Source: an uncultured Erysipelotrichaceae bacterium (GTDB taxonomy: Bacteria; Bacillota_I; Bacilli_A; RFN20; CAG-826). From it: a stretch of 38,084 bases of DNA. Position 1 is the first letter of the stretch. The number at the start of each line of letters is the position of its first letter. Of the stretch, positions 16,667 to 23,223 are shown in pieces. The translations under genes were made by a program, and so were the position numbers. The notes under the pieces are model-generated. The model was given only the letters and a program-made list of their open reading frames with translations. It was not told the DNA's origin and searched no databases. Location: NCBI GenBank assembly GCA_902803375.1, contig CADCPN010000032.1:1-38084 (forward strand), written 5' to 3'.

Positions 16667-16689
16667 AATTTTATCGGCCTAATTATAGT
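16660..16689 (+). promoter_or_regulatory. DJ-1 gene promoter overlapping a divergent promoter
   Basis: TTGGCA, 18-base spacer and TATAGT (16684-16689) read right. The minus-strand TATAAT for the small protein occupies 16682-16687, so the two -10 boxes physically overlap. Confidence 0.55.
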
Positions 16690-16723
16690 AAGGGCGTTAG
16701 ACAAGGAAAGAGGTAACGACATT

Positions 16724-17272
16724 ATGATGCGTGGCATTTGCTTATTAGAAGACGGGTTCGAGGAAACCGAGGCGATTTCGACTCATGACATCCTCACCAG
16801 GACCCATGAAATCGAGCTCGACATGGTCAGCTGCAACGGCAGAGGCGAAGTCGAGACTTCGATGGGGCTTATCATCAAGTGCAAGAAATGCCTAGAAGAG
16901 GTTGAGCTAATGGATTATGAATTCTGCGTCCTCCCAGGCGGCAAGCGCGGGGTGGATAACCTTAAGGCTAACGGCAGTGCCATGAATGCGGTTAAGGCCT
17001 TCATCAAAGAGGGCAAACCCGTGTATGCGATTTGCGCGGCTCCTTCCATCCTGGGAGAGCTTGGCTACCTCGATGGCAAAAACTACACCTGCTTCCCTGG
17101 CTTCCAGGTTGGCAAAGGCAACTATATCCACACCGGCAGCGTCGTTGACGGCAATCTCATCACGGGACACTCGATGTTCTATACCATTGAGTTCGCCGAG
17201 AACATAGTAAAAAGCCTCCTCGGCGAGGAAGCTTTAGATAGGATTGCTCAGGGCACCAAAGGCCTTAGATAA
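16724..17272 (+). CDS. DJ-1/PfpI family protein (YajL/ThiJ-like)
   Basis: 182-residue member of the class I glutamine amidotransferase-like superfamily. The N-terminal GFEETEA carries the conserved Glu, and the nucleophile Cys sits in AICAAPSILGE. FCVLPGGKRGVDNL precedes it as in other DJ-1 proteins. Proposed roles of the family are protein or nucleotide deglycation and oxidative-stress protection. The start is one of two adjacent ATGs (16724 or 16727), with GGAAAGAGG about 10 bases upstream. A long in-frame extension upstream is the antisense of the small ORF and is rejected. Its stop overlaps the stop of the convergent permease. Confidence 0.9.
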   Translation: MMRGICLLEDGFEETEAISTHDILTRTHEIELDMVSCNGRGEVETSMGLIIKCKKCLEEVELMDYEFCVLPGGKRGVDNLKANGSAMNAVKAFIKEGKPVYAICAAPSILGELGYLDGKNYTCFPGFQVGKGNYIHTGSVVDGNLITGHSMFYTIEFAENIVKSLLGEEALDRIAQGTKGLR

Positions 17273-18167
17273 GGGCTTGGATCGCCAGGGCGATATAGCC
17301 AGATACCAAAGAGACGCCAAAGGAGATCGCGAGGATGATGATGGCATCCTTGAAGTTCTCCTTTTTTCTTAGCAGCACGAGGACGCCAAGTCCGGCGTTG
17401 ATGAGCAGTCCCGAGAGCAATGCGCCAAAGGGGAGGGCGCCTTGGACGAACAAGTCAGAGAGCAGGACGCTAGAGGCGCAGTTGGGGATTAAGCCAACGA
17501 CGATGGCAAGCAGCGGCGAGAACCAGTAGTTGCCAGTGAGGAAGGAAGAAAGAGCATCTTCGCCGATCCACATAATGAGATAGCCAAAAGCCAAGTTGAT
17601 GACCAAAACATAGGCGAAGATCTTAAGCGAATGGATGACGGGGTGGAGGATATGCTCATGAAGCCAGGACTCCTTGCCTTCCCCCTCTTCGATCTCATGT
17701 CCGCAGCAGCCGATATGGACCTCGCCCTCTTCGCCATGGCACTCTTCTTCAAGGTGCTGATGGACTTTCTTTGCGGCCTTGTAGTTAATGAGGTCGACGA
17801 TGATGCCGACGGCGGATGCAATCGCGATCTTGCAGGCGATGAGCACAAAGCCCATGTACCAGCTAGAGGTGAGATTGGTGAACAAAATCGGCAAAGCTTC
17901 GTCGCTGCAGGCGAGGAAGACGGCGATAAGCGTGCCCATCGAGATGTGATGCTTGCCATATAAATCAGCGGCGACAACGCTGGTTCCGCATTCTGGGACA
18001 ATGCCGAAAAGGCCACCCAGAGCCGGGGCGAACCAACGTCTTTTCTCCAACAGCCTCGCGATCTTTCCTTCAATAAAGGAAAGCAAGAAATGGAAGGCAA
18101 AGACGAAGGCTAGGACAATCGCAGAATCTTTTAATGCGTCCAGCAGGACTTCAACCGCTTCATTCAT
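17265..18167 (-). CDS. ArsP_2-type permease (putative metal/metalloid exporter)
   Basis: 300-residue membrane protein made of two related halves of about four helices each. Each half carries a similar motif: FGIVPECGTSVVAADLY near residue 55 and VGLIPNCASSVLLSDLF near 225. The loop between the halves (about 133-172) is rich in His, Cys, Asp and Glu (HQHLEEECH, HIGCCGHE) and is likely metal-binding. It belongs with the putative 10-TM heavy-metal exporters (PF11449). The exported ion is unknown. A TATAGT ends 11 bases before the ATG. The 3' end overlaps the DJ-1 gene by 8 bases in a shared TTAGATAA. Confidence 0.75.
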   Translation of the reverse strand: MNEAVEVLLDALKDSAIVLAFVFAFHFLLSFIEGKIARLLEKRRWFAPALGGLFGIVPECGTSVVAADLYGKHHISMGTLIAVFLACSDEALPILFTNLTSSWYMGFVLIACKIAIASAVGIIVDLINYKAAKKVHQHLEEECHGEEGEVHIGCCGHEIEEGEGKESWLHEHILHPVIHSLKIFAYVLVINLAFGYLIMWIGEDALSSFLTGNYWFSPLLAIVVGLIPNCASSVLLSDLFVQGALPFGALLSGLLINAGLGVLVLLRKKENFKDAIIILAISFGVSLVSGYIALAIQALI

Positions 18168-18239
18168 AACGCAGCGATACTATACACTACTTGTCAAGAT
18201 TACCTAGCGTTTCGCTACCGCAAACGCGACAAAATCTTT

Positions 18240-18245
18240 TATACT
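18240..18245 (+). promoter_or_regulatory. -10 element of the CBS-Mrp operon
   Basis: TATACT ends 10 bases before the ATG at 18256. The predicted mRNA start leaves at most a few untranslated bases. Confidence 0.5.
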
Positions 18246-18255
18246 TGTGTCTAAC

Positions 18256-18669
18256 ATGAAAGCAAAAGATCTATCCACCCCGAAATCCAAAGTCATCAGC
18301 GTCTATAGCGACACTAGCGTCGAAAGCGCCCTCAAGATCATGCTGAAGAGCCATTTCACCATGATCCCAGTCCTCGAAAGAGAGAGCGACCGTTACATCT
18401 ACTCCCTTTCCACCAGCGACATCCTTGCCCGATTCGCCGAGACCGAGGATATCGAGTCCGTTAAGAAAGAGACCATCTCCTCCATCGCGATCGGAAGACT
18501 CATCGTCCCTTGCCGCATGGATACCGAAGTCGAGATCCTCACCGACTTAGTCGTCAACCAGAACTATGTCCCTCTCGTGGATGAGGATGGAAAGTTCGTT
18601 GGACTAGTCACCAGAAAAGCCGTCATCAATTACCTCGTCGACCGCCTCGACGAATGCAAAGGAGAATAA
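18256..18669 (+). CDS. Two-CBS-domain protein
   Basis: 137-residue protein made only of a CBS pair: the first covers about 10-65 (VISVYSDTSVESALKIMLKSHFTMIPVLE), the second about 78-132 (MDTEVEILTDLVVNQNYVPLVDEDGKFVGLVTRKAVINYLV). CBS pairs bind adenine nucleotides such as AMP, ATP or c-di-AMP and act as sensors. It ends 2 bases before the Mrp gene and is presumably co-transcribed with it. An alternative GTG start 9 bases upstream is disfavoured because it would precede the predicted transcription start. Confidence 0.85.
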   Translation: MKAKDLSTPKSKVISVYSDTSVESALKIMLKSHFTMIPVLERESDRYIYSLSTSDILARFAETEDIESVKKETISSIAIGRLIVPCRMDTEVEILTDLVVNQNYVPLVDEDGKFVGLVTRKAVINYLVDRLDECKGE

Positions 18670-18671
18670 CC

Positions 18672-19514
18672 ATGCCAGATTGCGATAACAACTGCGAACA
18701 CTGCAGCGAAGAATGCGACGAGAGGCAGACCCCCGAGTCCTTCCTCGCCAAGCAAAACGAGAATAGCAACGTCAAGAAGGTCATCGCCATCGTCTCCGGC
18801 AAAGGTGGCGTCGGCAAATCCCTCACCACTTCTCTTCTCTCCGTCAACGCCAAGCGCGATGGCAAGTCCGTCGCCATTATGGACGCCGACGTCACCGGAC
18901 CGAGCATCCCAACCATCTTCGGCCTTAAGGAGCTAGCTACCGGTACCGAGACCTGCATCTATCCGGTCAAGACCAAGACCGGCATCGAAGCCATCTCCCT
19001 TAACCTCCTCATGGACGACCCGGCTGAACCGGTCGTCTGGAGAGGGCCAGTCGTCTCCGGACTCATCAAGCAGTTCTGGAGCGATGTCGCTTATGGCGAC
19101 GTCGATGAGCTTTATGTCGATATGCCGCCGGGAACCGGCGATGTCCCGCTAACCGTCTTCCAGTCGATCCCAGTCGACGGCATCGTCATCGTCACCTCCC
19201 CGCAGGACCTTGTCTCCCTCATCGTTGAGAAGGCCGTGAGAATGGCTGCCATGATGAACATCCCCGTCATCGGCATGGTCATGAACATGTCCTATATGGA
19301 ATGCCCGCATTGCGGCGAGAAGATCTATCCTTTCGGCAAAGAATCCGATGAGGACCTCGCTCTAAAGTACGGCATCCCCGTCATCGGCAGACTCCCGATT
19401 GACCCAAAGCTTGCCAAGCTCTGCGACGCCGGCGCCATCGAAGATTATGAAGGCGAATACCTCCGTGAGATCTCCGATGCGGTCCATCGCCTCAACCCGA
19501 AGCCAAAGAAGTAA
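18672..19514 (+). CDS. Mrp/NBP35-family Fe-S cluster carrier ATPase
   Basis: P-loop ATPase of 280 residues that carries and delivers iron-sulfur clusters. The N-terminus has four Cys (C4, C8, C11, C15), a candidate cluster site like that of NBP35/Cfd1-type proteins. The deviant Walker A GKGGVGKS starts near residue 41, with DADVTGPSIPTIFGL after it, and DMPPGTGDVPLT near 155. The scaffold CxxC is in MECPHCGEK near 217. The start has GGAG 8 bases upstream. Pairing with a nucleotide-sensing CBS protein suggests that cluster delivery is tied to energy or nucleotide status; this is inference from gene order. Confidence 0.9.
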   Translation: MPDCDNNCEHCSEECDERQTPESFLAKQNENSNVKKVIAIVSGKGGVGKSLTTSLLSVNAKRDGKSVAIMDADVTGPSIPTIFGLKELATGTETCIYPVKTKTGIEAISLNLLMDDPAEPVVWRGPVVSGLIKQFWSDVAYGDVDELYVDMPPGTGDVPLTVFQSIPVDGIVIVTSPQDLVSLIVEKAVRMAAMMNIPVIGMVMNMSYMECPHCGEKIYPFGKESDEDLALKYGIPVIGRLPIDPKLAKLCDAGAIEDYEGEYLREISDAVHRLNPKPKK

Positions 19515-19524
19515 AGCAAATCTC

Positions 19525-19552
19525 AAAGGATCGCCAAACGGTGGTCCTTTTT
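19525..19552 (+). terminator. CBS-Mrp operon terminator
   Basis: An 11-bp stem with two G-U pairs (19525-19535 with 19540-19550) and a 4-base loop, ending in a T-run. Confidence 0.8.
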
Positions 19553-19567
19553 GCTTACCCTTATCGG

Positions 19568-19595
19568 CAAAAAGCTTCTAGACAAAGCTAGAAGC
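19568..19595 (-). terminator. Terminator of the Pr6Pr-like gene
   Basis: GCTTCTAG/CTAGAAGC with a 6-base loop. On the minus strand it is followed by TTTTTG. It directly abuts the stop codon. Confidence 0.8.
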
Positions 19596-19596
19596 A

Positions 19597-20262
19597 TCAA
19601 TACAGATCAATGGCTCTTTTCCTATATTTGCCACCGAAGAGGTTATTTAGGAAGATCAACAGCATCGCCAGGGCATATAAGCCAACAAGCCACGCTCCGA
19701 GGTAAAGCGGGAAGAGTGGGTCTTTTGGATTTAGCATCCAATAGGGATAGGCAGAGCCATCGGAATAGAGAGCAATGTTAGGGAAGATATAAGGACGGAA
19801 GAGCATGAAGACGGCATAGAAGATCGGATAGGCCAAGAAGGTGAATCCGAAATACCAACGCAAAGTGCCCTTCTCATCGAATAGCAGCCAGTCGATAACG
19901 GGGAGAATCAATAGGAGTGTTACGTAGATATGCCCTGCAAGGTGCCTTTCCTCAGGATGGCTGGGCACGAGGATCGCGAAATAAAGCAAAGCCGAGGTGA
20001 TGGCGTAGAAGAATACGCCTAAGGTGATTGGCATATATAGTCCAGCAGGGAAGCCGCGGGTGCCATGGCGGAGGTCGATGGCGTTGGCGATGATCTCCAA
20101 AAAGAAAACGCCCATCAGCATGATGCCGGACTGCACATGGTAATAGCAGATCCAAGCGCCGGGGTTGCCTGCGCCCATCACGTAAAAGGAAAAGAACGTG
20201 GCGAGGAGGCCAAGGCTGATCATGCGGCTTGCTAGGGAGATGAGGCGGTTGCGGACGTTCAT
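19597..20262 (-). CDS. Pr6Pr/FAR-17a/AIG1-like six-helix membrane protein
   Basis: 221-residue protein with about six hydrophobic helices. The pattern YYHVQSGIMLMGVFFLEI near residue 40, ITSALLYF near 85 and LAGHIYVTLLLILPVIDWLLFDEKG near 107 (His in a helix) fits the Pr6Pr membrane family. Eukaryotic FAR-17a/AIG1 relatives hydrolyse fatty-acid esters; for bacterial members the role is unknown. The gene faces away from a Nudix gene 47 bases off. A TAAACT ends 7 bases before the ATG. Confidence 0.7.
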   Translation of the reverse strand: MNVRNRLISLASRMISLGLLATFFSFYVMGAGNPGAWICYYHVQSGIMLMGVFFLEIIANAIDLRHGTRGFPAGLYMPITLGVFFYAITSALLYFAILVPSHPEERHLAGHIYVTLLLILPVIDWLLFDEKGTLRWYFGFTFLAYPIFYAVFMLFRPYIFPNIALYSDGSAYPYWMLNPKDPLFPLYLGAWLVGLYALAMLLIFLNNLFGGKYRKRAIDLY

Positions 20263-20269
20263 GGGAAGA

Positions 20270-20275
20270 AGTTTA
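20270..20275 (-). promoter_or_regulatory. -10 element of the Pr6Pr-like gene
   Basis: TAAACT, ending 7 bases before the ATG at 20262, is the same hexamer and spacing as at 13130-13135. Confidence 0.55.
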
Positions 20276-20296
20276 GCACCTATTGGGCGCTTCGCG

Positions 20297-20302
20297 TATA
20301 AT
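20297..20302 (+). promoter_or_regulatory. -10 element of the Nudix gene
   Basis: A perfect TATAAT ends 7 bases before the ATG at 20310, with no Shine-Dalgarno. Confidence 0.7.
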
Positions 20303-20309
20303 CCAGTCT

Positions 20310-20825
20310 ATGTCCAAGCTGCATTTAACCTTAAAAGACGAAGAATATCCTTATTCTGGCTTCTCCCACACTCGGCTCGTCGCCCGCGCCTTCGTCATGG
20401 ATGAAAAGGGCAACTACGCCCTTCACACCGTCTCTAGGGATGATGCCTTTGGATGCCAGACCTACTTCGAGACCCCAGGAGGTGGCGTCGAAAAAGGGGA
20501 GAGCCCAGAAATCGCGCTAGTCCGCGAATGCAAAGAAGAATTAGGCGAAGAGGTCGAGATCCTTGAGGAGCTAGGCAGCGTCGATGACGCCTATAACCTT
20601 ATAAAACGCGCAAACCATAACGTCTACTTCCTCTGCAGGAAATTATCCACGGGGGAAAAGCATTTCGTGTCTAGGGGCGATGCCTTCATCAAGAAGACGG
20701 AACACCTCCCCATCAACGAAATCGTTGCCAGATACCAGGCCCAAGATGACCATGGCGTCGCAGGTTTGGTGAAGAGAAGAGAACTCCCTTTTGCCTTGCT
20801 TTTATCGGAAAGAAGCGCGAAATAG
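20310..20825 (+). CDS. Nudix hydrolase
   Basis: 171-residue pyrophosphohydrolase. The Nudix box runs from GGGVEKGESPEIALVREC to KEELGE (near residues 62-85) and matches GX5EX7REUXEEXGU at the catalytic Glu residues. Substrates of this family are nucleoside diphosphates linked to another group; none can be assigned here. The long ORF begins 27 bases further upstream, but the ATG at 20310 is preferred since the -10 box leaves no transcript upstream of it. It is divergent from the six-helix membrane protein. Confidence 0.9.
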   Translation: MSKLHLTLKDEEYPYSGFSHTRLVARAFVMDEKGNYALHTVSRDDAFGCQTYFETPGGGVEKGESPEIALVRECKEELGEEVEILEELGSVDDAYNLIKRANHNVYFLCRKLSTGEKHFVSRGDAFIKKTEHLPINEIVARYQAQDDHGVAGLVKRRELPFALLLSERSAK

Positions 20826-20896
20826 ACTTTAGGGAACTAAATTCGTTATCAAAGTTCTTGATTTACAATGGCGAGTCTAATATATTTATTCCCGCT

Positions 20897-20973
20897 GGCG
20901 CTGTTGGTGAAACGGTGAACACATCCGGCTGTGAACCGGACATGAATGAGTTCGACTCTCATACAGCGCCCCA
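20897..20973 (+). tRNA. tRNA-His (anticodon GTG)
   Basis: The acceptor stem has 8 pairs, GGCGCTGT/ACAGCGCC, including the extra G-1:C73 pair that marks tRNA-His. Anticodon stem TCCGG/CCGGA around CTGTGAA gives GTG. T-stem ATGAG/CTCAT with loop TTCGACT; CCA is encoded. A short D-stem (GTG/CAC) is the weakest part. Confidence 0.96.
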
Positions 20974-20990
20974 TTCTTAATGTACAGCAT

Positions 20991-21022
20991 AAATGCCCAT
21001 GAAAAATGGGCATTTTTGTTTA
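20991..21022 (+). terminator. tRNA-His terminator
   Basis: 10-bp stem AAATGCCCAT/ATGGGCATTT with a 5-base loop, followed by TTGTTTATTT. Confidence 0.85.
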
Positions 21023-21188
21023 TTTCTAGCACCAATTCATACTTTTAATAATTAAGGGTGGTGGATGGGGAGCAAGAAAACGTCAAAGAATTTATTAAAT
21101 ACAAATTTGGTTACTTCCAGACAGTGTGCACAATGAAGGACTGTTTCACTTTCATGAGAGTCCGAATCCGGGATGTCCGATAGGCTGA

Positions 21189-21362
21189 ATCATTCATAAG
21201 ACAACGAATTCTAAACTGAAAAGAGTTCAAGAGCGCACGGAAGAAGAAATAAGGAAGATTACCCTCGCTGATGTGATGGCGGAATTTCAAAGTGAATGAA
21301 AGAAGAACTTAAGCAAAGCTTTTGTCAAGGCGTTTAAAGCGTGCAATAAGGACAGACAATAA
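21189..21362 (+). pseudogene. Possible decayed coding fragment
   Basis: The frame reads a helical, charged protein-like sequence (RTEEEIRKITLADVMAEFQ, then TGA, then LSKAFVKAFKACNKDRQ and TAA). There is no plausible start, and an upstream coding-like fragment lies in another frame. Identity is unknown; it could be the remnant of a mobile-element or DNA-binding gene. Confidence 0.25.
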
Positions 21363-21495
21363 AAGAAGTTCGGATAGCTTCAGCCCTCCGATTTCTTATC
21401 CGTAATTCCGCTGTTTAGGTTCCGATTATCAACAAAGCACTAACGGAGGAAGCGAAACGATTACAAACCTTTCGTTTGAGCGTATAAAGAATCCA

Positions 21496-21536
21496 TGGTC
21501 AGGAAGCCCCATGAGCACTCATGGGGGGAATGGCCA
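21496..21536 (+). ncRNA. Candidate structured RNA element
   Basis: TGGTCA pairs with TGGCCA (one G-U), enclosing an asymmetric GGAAG/GGAA internal loop and an inner 8-bp stem CCCCATGA/TCATGGGG with a GCAC loop. The purine-rich internal loop resembles a structured RNA motif rather than a terminator, as no T-run follows. Function unknown. Confidence 0.3.
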
Positions 21537-21589
21537 GATAAGGTATTTGTTATCCCTTCCCTTAATTTTAACGAATTGCCTTATTAACG

Positions 21590-21642
21590 AAGCAGGTCCT
21601 GGGCCCTCCTAATTTTTCAGGACCTGCTTTTTGTTCCCTCTT
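21590..21642 (+). terminator. Strong terminator at the end of the gene-poor stretch
   Basis: AAGCAGGTCCTG-type left arm (21590-21601) pairs with CAGGACCTGCTT-type right arm (21618-21629) over 12 bases, followed by TTTTTG. It implies that something upstream is, or was, transcribed. Confidence 0.85.
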
Positions 21643-21743
21643 TTCGCCATCGGCTATAGAATGGAACTGAAAAGCATGGCAAAAGCAATAAGTTCTTTCA
21701 CCTTCTTGTTTGTTGCGTGCTTGTACAAAAAGGAGGAGACGAA

Positions 21744-22223
21744 ATGAAAAGCAAATGGAAAACCCTATCGACGATAGCGTTGATCCTGCTTATTTTGGCA
21801 ACGTTGACCTTTATCGGCACTAGGATTGCAATGCCATCGCTAAATCTATTGCCCAACTCTAGTGAGGCGGCAAGTAGCGGCGTCGAAACTTCCTCCGCCT
21901 CTTCTAGCTTGCCTCCAGAAGCGCTGATTGCAGGAGGCCTTGCCGTCGGCATTGCCCTTGCTATCGTCTATAGCTTTATCTACTTCTTCTACATCGCCGG
22001 CATTGCATTCGGGCTAATCGGAACCCTTTTCTCGATCCTAGGGAGGACGATGAAATCGAAAGGGTTCCTAATCTCCGCGATCGTCTTTGCCTTCTTGGCG
22101 TTATTGCCTTCTCTCTTGCTTTGCTTCTTTAACCTTTGGCCCTCTTATATCGGGGCCTCGCTTTTCCTTGCCGCGGGCATTCTAGAGATCATCGCGGTGA
22201 AATCCTTTGCAAAAGAGGAGTAA
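21744..22223 (+). CDS. Small membrane protein with Ser-rich extracellular loop
   Basis: 159 residues with about four hydrophobic helices (near 10-30, 68-95, 95-112, 120-150). Between helices 1 and 2 lies a Ser/Ala/Glu-rich stretch (NSSEAASSGVETSS) that is probably outside the cell. The Ser-rich style matches the linker of the pectinesterase lipoprotein in this window. The start ATG has AAGGAGGAG 6 bases upstream. It is single, with a terminator behind it. The family is not recognised and no function is assigned. Confidence 0.75.
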   Translation: MKSKWKTLSTIALILLILATLTFIGTRIAMPSLNLLPNSSEAASSGVETSSASSSLPPEALIAGGLAVGIALAIVYSFIYFFYIAGIAFGLIGTLFSILGRTMKSKGFLISAIVFAFLALLPSLLLCFFNLWPSYIGASLFLAAGILEIIAVKSFAKEE

Positions 22224-22235
22224 TGGCAAAGAAAA

Positions 22236-22262
22236 AAATAAAGGGTCCTAGAGCCCTTTTTG
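22236..22262. terminator. Terminator between convergent small membrane protein genes
   Basis: AAAGGG/CCCTTT stem over an 8-base loop with A-run on the left and T-run on the right. It overlaps the 3' end of the VanZ-like gene. Confidence 0.6.
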
Positions 22263-22700
22263 TTTACGGTGCATATAGGTGAAACTTGGGATAAGCAGAA
22301 ACCCCATGAAGTCGATTAGGACATCGGAGAAGCTTGCGACTCTGCCGGCGGAGAACAGTTGAATGAACTCTCCAAGATTCGATAAAGCTAAGCCAAATAG
22401 AATCGCATAAAGATAGCGATGCTTGACGTCGAGCTCATAAACGAAAAGCAAGGCGAATAATCCGTCGAGAGAGAATAGCAGGAAGTGGCCGAAAAGCTTG
22501 CCGGCGACCCCGAGAATGGAAGATTGCTCCGATTCCGAGAGCATGCCGCCGAAAAACACGTTATTGATAAAGGCGATGAGGTTGCCGCCTAATCCGGCAT
22601 GATCATCCTGGGTGCGGGTTGAGGTAAAGCAGATGAAAGCGGCGATAGCCATCGTCAATAGGCCATAGATTATCCTTTTAATCAGCCGCTTTTTCCCCAT
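22248..22700 (-). CDS. VanZ-like membrane protein
   Basis: 150 residues with about four helices. The conserved end pattern EFIQLFSAGRVASFSDVLIDFMG (near 110-133) and GKLFGHFLLFSLDGL in the middle are typical of VanZ-family proteins. VanZ itself gives low-level teicoplanin resistance, but most homologues have no known role. There is no Shine-Dalgarno: TAGAAT on the minus strand ends 7 bases before the ATG. Confidence 0.8.
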   Translation of the reverse strand: MGKKRLIKRIIYGLLTMAIAAFICFTSTRTQDDHAGLGGNLIAFINNVFFGGMLSESEQSSILGVAGKLFGHFLLFSLDGLFALLFVYELDVKHRYLYAILFGLALSNLGEFIQLFSAGRVASFSDVLIDFMGFLLIPSFTYMHRKQKGL

Positions 22701-22707
22701 AAGGCAA

Positions 22708-22713
22708 ATTCTA
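22708..22713 (-). promoter_or_regulatory. -10 element of the VanZ-like gene
   Basis: TAGAAT, ending 7 bases before the ATG at 22700. Confidence 0.6.
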
Positions 22714-22739
22714 CCTTATGGCCAAAGACTAGTGTAGGC

Positions 22740-23135
22740 CTACCTTGGACGAGAGTATTCCCCGTTTAGGAGACCGCCATCGCCTTTTGTGAGATTCACG
22801 CAGGTCATGCCTTGGTAAAGCCACTTCTTGGGTCTGCCTAAGTGTTTGACGTGGATGCTGACCATCTGAAACTTGCCAGACTTGAAATAGAACCTCACGA
22901 ATTCAAAGGCATCACCCCTTTCCTCATAATGGACGAAATCGGGGTTCTTTGTGATCTTCGCGATCTCATCGATAACCTTCAGATAGGTTGAGGGATGGGT
23001 CTCGGCTAAGGCGTTGAGGACCTTCTCCTCCATGTAGATGGCGACGCCGCTAGTCAAACTGATGCCGACCGCCTTTTCAGCCGCTACGCTGATGCGGCCG
23101 ATTTTGATGGGTCCGCCGCTAACTTTTTCATTCAT
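22740..23135 (-). CDS. Unknown protein, possibly a PBECR/BECR-fold nuclease-like domain
   Basis: 131 residues, no signal or membrane segment. The pattern IKIGRISVAAEKAVGISLTSGVAI, then a helix with HPSTYLKVIDEIAKI, PDFVHYEERGDAFEFVRFY, QMVSIHVKHLG and W-Y-GMTCV resembles the small BECR-fold (Barnase-EndoU-colicin-RelE) domains found in phage and mobile elements. I cannot confirm this without a profile search. The start MNEKV has GGAGGT 11 bases upstream; a longer ORF reaching 23252 overlaps the divergent promoter and is rejected. No obvious antitoxin is adjacent. Confidence 0.5.
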   Translation of the reverse strand: MNEKVSGGPIKIGRISVAAEKAVGISLTSGVAIYMEEKVLNALAETHPSTYLKVIDEIAKITKNPDFVHYEERGDAFEFVRFYFKSGKFQMVSIHVKHLGRPKKWLYQGMTCVNLTKGDGGLLNGEYSRPR

Positions 23136-23208
23136 AGCAATAACTACCTCCACTTTCCTTTTAGGGGCCGAAAATGAAAATGGTCTACAAAGTAGGGGTG
23201 AAAAAGAA

Positions 23209-23214
23209 GATAAT
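23209..23214 (+). promoter_or_regulatory. -10 element of the RNA methyltransferase gene
   Basis: GATAAT ends 9 bases before the ATG at 23224; no Shine-Dalgarno is seen. Confidence 0.4.
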
Positions 23215-23223
23215 CGTGCCGAT

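Larger units (their letters stand above)
21023..21743. other. Long stretch without an intact gene; decayed coding or structured RNA
   Basis: About 700 bases with AT-richer composition than the flanking genes and no ORF worth keeping. Short open stretches on the plus strand look coding but are broken: one from 21059 to a TAG at 21181, and another from 21189 to 21362 interrupted by TGA at 21297, one frame apart. Downstream are several hairpins: CGGATA/TATCCG at 21371-21402, AAACGA/TCGTTT near 21455-21477, and a strong one at 21497-21536. A terminator ends the block. It does not match tmRNA, RNase P or 6S RNA by the motifs I checked. Confidence 0.5.

Noticed and set aside
21297-21299. TGA as a Trp codon (mycoplasma code)
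   Set aside because: Real genes in the window stop at TGA and use TGG for Trp, so this in-frame TGA is a true stop in a decayed frame.
21023-21650. tmRNA, RNase P RNA or 6S RNA
   Set aside because: No tmRNA-type TTCGA/CCA ends or tag ORF, no GAGGAAAGTCC P4 core, and no long-rod pairing of the two ends.
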